NCBI GenBank assembly: GCA_004297725.1
Contig: SCUS01000166.1
Span: 186,001-250,000, forward strand
Direction of reading: 5' to 3'
From: Myxococcaceae bacterium
GTDB lineage: Bacteria > Myxococcota_A > Polyangia > Polyangiales > Ga0077539
DNA length: 64,000 bases
Shown: piece after piece, positions 57,740 through 64,000 of the stretch
Position numbering within the stretch: the stretch's first letter is position 1
How the letters are laid out: every line of letters starts with the position of its first letter
Position numbers and translations under genes: made by a program
The notes under the pieces: generated by a model
Database searches by the model: none
What the model was told of the DNA's origin: nothing
Seen by the model: the letters and a program-made list of their open reading frames with translations, nothing else

Positions 57740-58606
57740 CTACGAGGGCGTCACCCGGAGCTCGACGTGCGCCGTGCCGCCCTTCGGCGGGCTCACCGTG
57801 ATGTCGAGCGCCCCGTCGGCCCGGCGCCACGCCGACACCACCACCGACGAGGGCAGCGGAACCGGCTTGCGGAAGCGCACCTCCACCACGCGAGGCCGAG
57901 GCGGAAGGTCGTCCTGGCACTCCGCGAGGGCGCGAGCGACGGTCCAGGTGCCGTGGACGATCGCGGTGCGAAAGCCGAAGGGCCGCGCCAGCCACGCCCT
58001 CTGGTGGATCGGGTTGAGGTCGCCCGCGATGCGCGCGTAGCGACGGCCGGTGTCCTCGGGCACCCGCACGATCACCGAGCGCAGCGGCGCCCCCTCCACG
58101 CCCGCCGCCGGGGCCTCCCGCTTCGGCCGCTCTCCCGACGCCTCGCCTCGCCGCCGCGACAGCGCCGTCGTGGTGGTCTTCCACGCCAGCGCTCCCGCGT
58201 GGCTCGCCTCGGTGACCAGGTCGATCTCCACGCCGAGCGCGGTCTCCCGGCTGCCGGCGACGCGCGCCACCAGGTCGAGCGCCGCCCCGTCGGGCAGGCG
58301 CACCCGCTCCTCGGTGCGGTTGGCGACGTGCACGATGCCCATCGCGGCGATCGGGAACGCCCGGTCGGCCAGCAGCTCCAGATGCAGCGGCGCGGCCATG
58401 AGCTGCGGCGCCAGCGTCGGCAGCGAGCCGTCGTCGGCGAGGCCGCACACCCTGCGGTAGTCCGAGAGCCAGGTCGGGTCGGCGACCACGCCGCGGGCGC
58501 TGCGCTCGAGCGTCGGGAGCGTCGCGCCTCGGGCGAGGCCGGGGCGACGCGCCGCGAAGAGCTTCGCGTGGGCCGCGAGCAGCGAGGCGAAGGAGCCGGC
58601 GCTCAC
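57740..58606 (-). CDS. MaoC-like hot-dog dehydratase
   Basis: A 288-residue protein with a MaoC/hydratase 2 C-terminal domain. The catalytic Asp/His motif is in GDLNPIHQRAWLARPFGF, followed by the HGTWTVARAL element. The N-terminal half looks like a second, degenerate hot-dog domain (ALDLVARVAGSRETALGVEIDLVTEA). Likely substrate: an enoyl-CoA or enoyl-ACP, catalysing hydration. GTG 58606 overlaps the TGA of the upstream gene (GTGA), indicating coupling with the 611-residue unknown protein. Converges with the kinase gene, 27 bases apart. Confidence 0.83.
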   Translation of the reverse strand: MSAGSFASLLAAHAKLFAARRPGLARGATLPTLERSARGVVADPTWLSDYRRVCGLADDGSLPTLAPQLMAAPLHLELLADRAFPIAAMGIVHVANRTEERVRLPDGAALDLVARVAGSRETALGVEIDLVTEASHAGALAWKTTTTALSRRRGEASGERPKREAPAAGVEGAPLRSVIVRVPEDTGRRYARIAGDLNPIHQRAWLARPFGFRTAIVHGTWTVARALAECQDDLPPRPRVVEVRFRKPVPLPSSVVVSAWRRADGALDITVSPPKGGTAHVELRVTPS

Positions 58607-60438
58607 CAGCCCACCTCCTGCGACCACGAGGAGGGCCACGCCGAGCCGCGGTTGCCCGCGATCTCCCGGCCATCGGGGGCGGTCACGAAGTTGCCCACGT
58701 CGCCGAAGGCCCGCTCGGCGTTGACCCTCCCGTCGCGCGATCGCATCGGCGTGAGCTGCGACCCGCGGCGCAGCGAGACCACCTCGTGTGGCCCCGGGCG
58801 CAGGTCGACCAGGGCGCCCTTGCGCGAGGCGTCGAGGAGCTGCTGCTCGTTGCCGATGGGGTCGGCGACGGTCTTGGCCTTGAGCGTCCACACCAGCAGG
58901 CTCGTCGGATCGCGGTCGGGATGGGCCTCGGCCAGCAGGTCGCTCGCGCCGTGAAACTGCTTGCCGATGTCGTTCTGGTTCACCGGTCCGGCCATGAGGC
59001 ACACGCCCGCGAGCAGGTCGCACCCGGCGGGGATCTCCGTCGTGCCCGACAGCTCCGCCACCAGCGCGCTGCGCGCCGCCGCCGCGCCGAACGCGCGCAC
59101 CGCGAAGTCGAAGGGAAGCCCCGAGGCCTCGACGTCGCGGCGAGACAGCCCGCCGACGTAGATGCGTTGCCCCGCGAGGGCGAAGGCCTTGCGGCCGCGG
59201 GCGGCGTTGCGGCTGAGCGCGCGCCCGGTCGGGAGGTCGGCCCAGAGCGGGATCTCCTTCACCACCCGATCGGTCACCTCGGCGAGCTGCGAGCGAACGG
59301 CGCGCAGACGGTCCTTGCCGCCCGGGGTGAGCACGTCGATGCGCTCCAGCAGGAGCAGCTCCCTCGCGCGGTCTCGCTCGACGCCGGTGAAGTGCGCGAA
59401 GGCGTTGTAGGCCGCGCGGCCCGCCTGCTCGGTGAGCGCGTCGGAGACGTCCATCGACTGGCGCTCCTGGTAGGGCGCCGGGGCGCTCTCCTCGGCGTTC
59501 ACCCCGGGCTGGATGCGCTCGCTGCGCAGCGCCAGCAGCGCCGCCCCGATGCGCCGCGCGGACGACGGCTCCATCGCCACGCGCTCTCCGGGCGTCGCGT
59601 ACCCGACCTGGGCCACGAGGCCGATGCGCCAGCCCAGCGCCCGCTCCTTCGCGCCGAGGCCCGCGAGCGCCTCCAGCTCCCGCAGCGCCTCCGGGTCCGC
59701 GGGCTCGTCCATCGGCCGGAGGAACACCTGCGCCCGGCGCTTTCCCGCCGACGCGACCACCGCCGCGCGCTCCATCGCATCGGCGAGCACGCCGAGGTGC
59801 AGCCCGGTGAGGTGCCCGATGGTCGGGATGTCGTCGACGTGGCGGAAGCGCTTGGCCCAGGCGCGCATCGGCACCGTCGCGAGGCTCGACAGCGCCCGGT
59901 GCCCCACGAAGGTCAGCAGCAGCGTGAAGGCCGTGCGGTACGGCCTCGCGAGCACCACGTGGGTGTACGCCGCGCCGTCGAGCACCGGCACGCCGGCGGT
60001 GCCGATGCGCCGCAGCAGCGCCGCCGCGCGGGCCGAGTCGCCGGGGCCGAGGAGCACGTCGCGGTGCCCGCGGAAGTTCGTCGACTGGCGGGCGGTCATC
60101 ACCCCGAGCGAGCACTCCTCGAAGAGCTCGGACTCCACCGGCGCCGGACCCGGGACGAAGCCCGTCGGCCGCGGCAGCGCGAGCACCGAGAGCATCGTCT
60201 CGGCCTCCTCCCTCGTGAGCGAGACGCGCGTGCGGTATCCCACCGGCGACGACGAGTCGAGGCGCTCCGGGAGGTGATAGCGGCTGCGCTTCTCCCCCGC
60301 GCCGGCGAAGGTCGCCGCGCGCGACCGGCGCTGCTCCGGCGAAGGGGCCTCGACGGCGATGAACTCGTGGGGCTTGCTCGACCGTGGCGGAGCGGGCGCT
60401 TCGACGGAGGCGGCGGGCGTCGTCATGCCGGCGGACAT
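58603..60438 (-). CDS. Protein of unknown function, about 611 residues, coupled to the MaoC-like gene
   Basis: Soluble, Arg/Ala/Leu-rich protein. No signal peptide, TM helix or recognised motif. Distinct segments include MLSVLALPRPTGFVPGPAP, TARQSTNFRGHRDVLLG, FRHVDDIPTIGHLTGLHLG, RAVRSQLAEVTDRVVKEIP and MAGPVNQNDIGKQFHGASD. The start is uncertain: ATG 60438 (MSAGMTTPAASVE), ATG 60426 or an upstream ATG are in frame; 60438 has GCGGGAT near it. The GTGA overlap with the MaoC-like gene suggests a shared role, perhaps in fatty-acid or polyketide chemistry, but no ketosynthase or acyltransferase signature is visible. Confidence 0.65.
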   Translation of the reverse strand: MSAGMTTPAASVEAPAPPRSSKPHEFIAVEAPSPEQRRSRAATFAGAGEKRSRYHLPERLDSSSPVGYRTRVSLTREEAETMLSVLALPRPTGFVPGPAPVESELFEECSLGVMTARQSTNFRGHRDVLLGPGDSARAAALLRRIGTAGVPVLDGAAYTHVVLARPYRTAFTLLLTFVGHRALSSLATVPMRAWAKRFRHVDDIPTIGHLTGLHLGVLADAMERAAVVASAGKRRAQVFLRPMDEPADPEALRELEALAGLGAKERALGWRIGLVAQVGYATPGERVAMEPSSARRIGAALLALRSERIQPGVNAEESAPAPYQERQSMDVSDALTEQAGRAAYNAFAHFTGVERDRARELLLLERIDVLTPGGKDRLRAVRSQLAEVTDRVVKEIPLWADLPTGRALSRNAARGRKAFALAGQRIYVGGLSRRDVEASGLPFDFAVRAFGAAAARSALVAELSGTTEIPAGCDLLAGVCLMAGPVNQNDIGKQFHGASDLLAEAHPDRDPTSLLVWTLKAKTVADPIGNEQQLLDASRKGALVDLRPGPHEVVSLRRGSQLTPMRSRDGRVNAERAFGDVGNFVTAPDGREIAGNRGSAWPSSWSQEVGW

Positions 60439-60804
60439 ATCCCGCGGCGCCTCCTGGGTCACGCGTTCTCGCCGCGCGAATTGCACGGGAATCGCCGCGT
60501 AGAATGAGCGCGCCTGCGTCGCCCGCTACGCAGCCCGGGCGCCCGGGCGAGGGGCGCGAGGGCGCTGTCGGTACATCGATACCGTTGCTCCCAGAGGGTG
60601 CGACCCACACCGACCATGGATGAGATATCGGTTATCTCGGATGCGCCGACGAGTGTCGGGATAGCGTCTGAATTCCAGACGATTTCGAGGGATTGCAGAT
60701 ATGAAAGGCAGGCGACTCTTTCGGGGTTGATACGACTCATCCATCCGCGGAATAGTTGTCCTGTCGGGTTGAGTGGGAGTCGGCCTCTCGTGAATGATCG
60801 CGGG
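60439..60804. promoter_or_regulatory. Gene-free divergent region with candidate promoter and inverted repeats
   Basis: 366 bases without a convincing gene. 60570-60790 is clearly less GC-rich than its surroundings. Inverted repeats: CGGTA (60569-60573) with TACCG (60580-60584), and GAGATA (60622-60627) with TATCTC (60633-60638). On the plus strand TTGATA (60727-60732), 18 bases, AATAGT (60751-60756) is a candidate promoter for the lipoprotein at 60805. Confidence 0.4.
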
Positions 60805-63800
60805 ATGCAGGCTCCCTCTATTGCCTTGTTGAGAGTGCTGATGGTGGCCGTCGCCGTCGCCTCGTGCAGCGACCAGTCGGTGGTCTCCTCGACCGACGGC
60901 TCCGCCGACGGGACCTCCGTCACCGACGCGGTGGTCTCGGACGTCCCTCGCCGCGGCTGCGGTCTCGTGACCTGCGCCAGCGCGGGCGCGACGTGCGGAC
61001 CCATCGGCGACGGCTGCGGCGGAGTGCTCCACTGCGGCGACTGCGCGGCCCCGCAGACCTGCGGCGGCGGCGGTCGCTTGAGCCAGTGCGGCGGCTCCTC
61101 GGGCTGTGTCCCGCGCACCTGCGCGGCGCTCGGCGTGAGCTGCGGCCCGGCGGGCGACGGCTGCGGCGGTCTGCTCGAGTGCGGGAGCTGTCCCGACGGG
61201 CAGAGCTGCGGCGGCGGCGGAAGGCCCGGCGTCTGCGGCGCGGGCGGGGCCACGGACGCGGCGGCGGCCTGCGCTCCTCGCACCTGCGCGAGCGCGGGAG
61301 CCACCTGCGGGGCGGTCTCCGACGGCTGCGGGGGGCTGCTGATGTGCGGCTCCTGCCCGGCGGGCCAGACCTGCGGCGGCGGCGGAGTGCCTGGCCGCTG
61401 CGGAGGCAGCGCGTGCGTGCCTCGCACCTGCGCGAGCGCGGGAGCCACCTGCGGCCCGGTCGCCGATGGCTGCGGCGGACTGCTGATGTGCGGCTCCTGC
61501 GCGGCGGGCACCGCCTGCGGCGGCGGCGGGCGCGCCAGCGTGTGCGGCGTCCCTGGCGGCAGCAGCGCGTGCGTGCCTCGCACCTGCGCGAGCGCGGGCG
61601 CCAACTGCGGTCCGGTCTCCGACGGCTGCGGGGCGCTGCTGATGTGCGGCACCTGCCCGGCGGGCCAGACCTGCGGCGGCGGCGGCCGGCCGAGCGTCTG
61701 CGGCGCCGGCGGATCGGCGGACGCGGGGAGCGCGTGCGCTCGACGCACCTGCGCGAGCGCGGGGGCCAACTGCGGCCCGGTCTCCGACGGCTGCGGGGCG
61801 CTGCTGATGTGCGGCACCTGCCCGGCGGGCACCACCTGCGGCGGCGGCGGGCGCGCCAGCGTGTGCGGCTCCGGCGGAGCGCCGGACGCGGGGCGCGCCT
61901 GCGTGCCTCGCACCTGCGCGAGCGCGGGGGCCAACTGCGGTCCGGTCTCCGACGGCTGCGGGGGGCTGCTGATGTGCGGCACCTGCGCGGCGGGCACCAC
62001 CTGCGGCGGCGGCGGCGTGGCGAGCGTCTGCGGCGCGCCCCGATGCGTGCCTCGCACCTGCTCCGCGGCCCGCGCCAACTGCGGCCCGGTGGCCGACGGC
62101 TGCGGCGGCCTCCTGATGTGCGGCGCCTGCGCTCCGGGCACCACCTGCGGCGGCGGCGGGACGCCCAGCGTCTGCGGCGCGCCCGGGGGGTCGTCCGCGT
62201 GCACCGGCCTCTGCCTTCGCAGGGCGATGTGCTCGGGCGGAGCGACGACCACCATCTCGGGCACCGTGGTGACCCCGGCGCTGACGGCGCCCGACCCGCT
62301 CTACAACGCCGTGGTCTACATCCCCAACGCGGCGGTCGCTCCCTTCGCGCCGGGCGTCGCGTGCGACCGCTGCGGCGCCGCGACGTCGGGCTCCCCGGTG
62401 GTGAGCGCCGTCACCGGCCCCGACGGCCGCTTCGTGCTCCGGGACGTGCCGGTGGGCGCCAACATCCCGCTGGTGATCCAGCTCGGTCGCTGGCGCCGCC
62501 AGGTGACCATCAGCAACGTGGCGTCGTGCGTCGACAACGCGCTGCCCACCACGCTCACCCGCCTGCCTCGCAACCGCACCGAGGGTGACATCCCGCTGAT
62601 GGCGATGGTCACCGGCAACGTCGACGCGCTCGAGTGCGTGCTTCGCAAGATCGGCATCTCGGACTCGGAGTTCACCACCCCCGCGGGCGGCGGCCGGGTG
62701 CAGCTCTACGTCGCCAACGGCGCCAACGCCGGGCGCAACACTCCCCCCGCGAGCGACCTCTACAACGCCCCCGCGACGCTCTCGCGCTACGACATGGTGC
62801 TCTTCGCCTGCGAGGGCGGGCACATCGAGAAGCCCCCCGCGGCGCAGCGCAACCTGGTGCAGTACGCCGACGCGGGCGGGCGCGTGTTCACCACGCACTT
62901 CAGCTACACGTGGCTCTACAACATCGCGCCCTTCTCCAGCGTGGCCACGTGGCGCATCCGCCAGTCGAACCCGGGCAACCCCCTCACGGGCATCGTCGAC
63001 ACGTCGTTTCCGCGAGGCCAGGCCTTCTCGCAGTGGCTGACCATCGTCGGCGCCTCCACCGGGCTCAACCAGATCTCCATCAACGAGCCCCGGCACGACG
63101 TCGACGCGGTGGTCGCCCCGACCGCGCGCTGGATCTACTCGAGCGCGCCCTCGACGGTGCAGCACCTGACCTTCAACACCCCCGTCGGGGTCGCGCCGGA
63201 GACCCAGTGCGGGCGCGTGCTCTTCAGCGACTTCCACGTGAGCAACGGGCGCACGAGCGGGCGAACGTTCCCCACGGAGTGCTCCGGGACGACCCTCACC
63301 GCGCAGGAGAAGGTGCTGGAGTTCATGCTCTTCGACCTCGCGTCGTGCGTGAGCCCCGACCTGCCGCGCCCGACCTCCTGCGTGCCTCGCACCTGCGTCG
63401 CGGCGGGCGCCACCTGCGGCCCGGTGGGCGACGGCTGCGGCGGGACCCTCAACTGCGGCGCCTGCCCGGCGGGCACCACCTGCGGCGGCGGCGGTGTTCC
63501 GAGCGCGTGCGGCACCACGACCTGCCGCCCGCGCACCTGCGGGGACCAGGGCCTGAGCTGCGGCCCCGCGGGCGACGGCTGCGGCGGAACCCTCAACTGC
63601 GGCACCTGCCCGGCAGGCATGACCTGCGGCGGCGGCGGAACCGTCGGCGTCTGCGGCACCCCCGCGTGTCGACCGGTGACCTGCGCGGCGCAGGGCCTGA
63701 GCTGCGGCCCCGCGGGGGACGGCTGCGGCGGAACCCTCAACTGCGGCACCTGCGCGACCGGCACCTGCGGCGGCGGCGGACGCCCCGGGGTGTGCGGCTC

Positions 63801-64000
63801 GCCGTCGTGCACGCCCACCACCTGCGCGGCGCAGGGCCTGCGCTGCGGCCCCGCGGGCGACGGCTGCGGCGGAACCCTCGACTGCGGCACCTGCGCGGCC
63901 GGGACCACCTGCGGCGGAGGCGGGACGCCGGGCGTCTGCGGCTCGACCCCGTGCCGCCCGCAGACCTGCACGGAGCAGGGGCTCAGCTGCGGTCCGGCGG
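60805..64000 (+). CDS. Large Cys-rich repeat lipoprotein, cut by the window edge
   Basis: At least 1065 residues, no stop before the edge. The signal peptide MQAPSIALLRVLMVAVAVASC carries a lipobox (VASC). Residues about 50-470 hold eight modules of the pattern C.PRTCA..GA.CGPV.DGCGG.L.CG.CP.G..CGGGG (about 45-50 residues each). Residues 473-855 are non-Cys-rich: a carboxypeptidase-regulatory-like beta domain (TTTISGTVVTPALTAPDPLYN) and a region with YDMVLFACEGGHIEK and ADAGGRVFTTHFSYTWLYN that resembles a ThuA or flavodoxin-like fold. From about 857 five more modules follow, the last truncated. Surface-exposed, disulfide-rich, likely binding. The many long frames on the other strand and in frame two here are shadows of this repeat. 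Confidence 0.8.
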   Translation, partial: MQAPSIALLRVLMVAVAVASCSDQSVVSSTDGSADGTSVTDAVVSDVPRRGCGLVTCASAGATCGPIGDGCGGVLHCGDCAAPQTCGGGGRLSQCGGSSGCVPRTCAALGVSCGPAGDGCGGLLECGSCPDGQSCGGGGRPGVCGAGGATDAAAACAPRTCASAGATCGAVSDGCGGLLMCGSCPAGQTCGGGGVPGRCGGSACVPRTCASAGATCGPVADGCGGLLMCGSCAAGTACGGGGRASVCGVPGGSSACVPRTCASAGANCGPVSDGCGALLMCGTCPAGQTCGGGGRPSVCGAGGSADAGSACARRTCASAGANCGPVSDGCGALLMCGTCPAGTTCGGGGRASVCGSGGAPDAGRACVPRTCASAGANCGPVSDGCGGLLMCGTCAAGTTCGGGGVASVCGAPRCVPRTCSAARANCGPVADGCGGLLMCGACAPGTTCGGGGTPSVCGAPGGSSACTGLCLRRAMCSGGATTTISGTVVTPALTAPDPLYNAVVYIPNAAVAPFAPGVACDRCGAATSGSPVVSAVTGPDGRFVLRDVPVGANIPLVIQLGRWRRQVTISNVASCVDNALPTTLTRLPRNRTEGDIPLMAMVTGNVDALECVLRKIGISDSEFTTPAGGGRVQLYVANGANAGRNTPPASDLYNAPATLSRYDMVLFACEGGHIEKPPAAQRNLVQYADAGGRVFTTHFSYTWLYNIAPFSSVATWRIRQSNPGNPLTGIVDTSFPRGQAFSQWLTIVGASTGLNQISINEPRHDVDAVVAPTARWIYSSAPSTVQHLTFNTPVGVAPETQCGRVLFSDFHVSNGRTSGRTFPTECSGTTLTAQEKVLEFMLFDLASCVSPDLPRPTSCVPRTCVAAGATCGPVGDGCGGTLNCGACPAGTTCGGGGVPSACGTTTCRPRTCGDQGLSCGPAGDGCGGTLNCGTCPAGMTCGGGGTVGVCGTPACRPVTCAAQGLSCGPAGDGCGGTLNCGTCATGTCGGGGRPGVCGSPSCTPTTCAAQGLRCGPAGDGCGGTLDCGTCAAGTTCGGGGTPGVCGSTPCRPQTCTEQGLSCGPA
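60952..62190 (+). repeat. Eight DNA-level tandem modules of 140-165 bp
   Basis: Modules start near 60952, 61104, 61267, 61411, 61567, 61729, 61897 and 62043. Copies three to seven share almost identical blocks (CCTCGCACCTGCGCGAGC, with one variant CGACGCACC), including synonymous positions, so they are recently duplicated or homogenised. Copies one, two and eight have diverged further. Five related copies follow at 63375, 63517, 63664, 63805 and 63948. Confidence 0.8.

Noticed and set aside
60459..62588. Long open frames on the minus strand and in another plus frame over the Cys repeat
   Set aside because: They mirror the repeat period of the Cys-rich lipoprotein and carry monotonous Ala/Pro or Arg-rich peptides; the frame from 60805 has a signal peptide and conserved Cys pattern.

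Overview
The window is very GC-rich chromosomal DNA of a myxobacterium-like organism, most likely Myxococcota (Polyangia, Sandaracinus-type). The pointers are three Hanks-type Ser/Thr kinases with C-terminal membrane anchors, PEGA/TPR proteins beside two of them, many lipoproteins with Asp/Ala/Thr linkers and Cys-rich DGCGG or NCGACG modules, and a MYXO-CTERM-like tail. No rRNA, canonical tRNA, IS element, prophage or CRISPR array was found. Genes are densely packed, and seven neighbouring pairs share a 4-base GTGA stop/start overlap.

Layout. 1-3.3 kb: a partial gene, lipoproteins, a MAPEG protein. 3.4-7.9 kb: membrane proteins, rimO, a YfhL-type ferredoxin with its own promoter, an outer-membrane-like lipoprotein. 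7.9-11.8 kb: an aminotransferase, an FHA-GGDEF protein, a sensor histidine kinase. 11.9-20.6 kb: two kinase plus TPR/PEGA cassettes facing each other, with lipoproteins at the edge and in the middle. 20.7-28.2 kb: tamB coupled to a BamA/TamA-superfamily protein with about seven POTRA domains. 28.2-33.8 kb: an unknown protein, guaB, a lipoprotein, then a UbiA-type prenyltransferase coupled to a GT-C-like membrane protein. 33.9-35.8 kb: an AAA (OLD/SMC-like) ATPase coupled to a TOPRIM-like protein, a possible defence pair. 35.9-37.7 kb: moaA and xdhC.

38.1-40.5 kb holds the most unusual locus. A 71-nt RNA at 38125-38195 folds as a perfect tRNA cloverleaf (7, 4, 5 and 5 base pairs, no mismatch) but lacks the T-loop consensus, the D-loop GG and an encoded CCA. 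A strong hairpin follows, then a GGAGG ribosome site and a 763-residue protein that I do not recognise.

40.6-48.6 kb: a DUF937-like protein, a PHP metallohydrolase, and a five-gene exopolysaccharide operon of the exosortase-associated type (FemAB, DUF3473 deacetylase, glycosyltransferase, deacetylase-like protein, O-antigen ligase-like protein) ending at a perfect 12-bp terminator hairpin. 48.6-52.7 kb: a giant Cys-rich lipoprotein and an MlaC-like protein. 52.7-57.7 kb: DUF507, a zinc ribbon, a sugar-nucleotide epimerase, yicC, gmk and the third kinase. 57.7-60.4 kb: a MaoC-like protein coupled to an unknown protein. 60.8 kb to the end: a large repetitive Cys-rich lipoprotein, cut by the window edge.

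Themes: envelope biogenesis (TamB/POTRA barrel, MlaC, polysaccharide export, surface lipoproteins) and phospho- and c-di-GMP signalling. All calls come from reading the sequence; no search was run.
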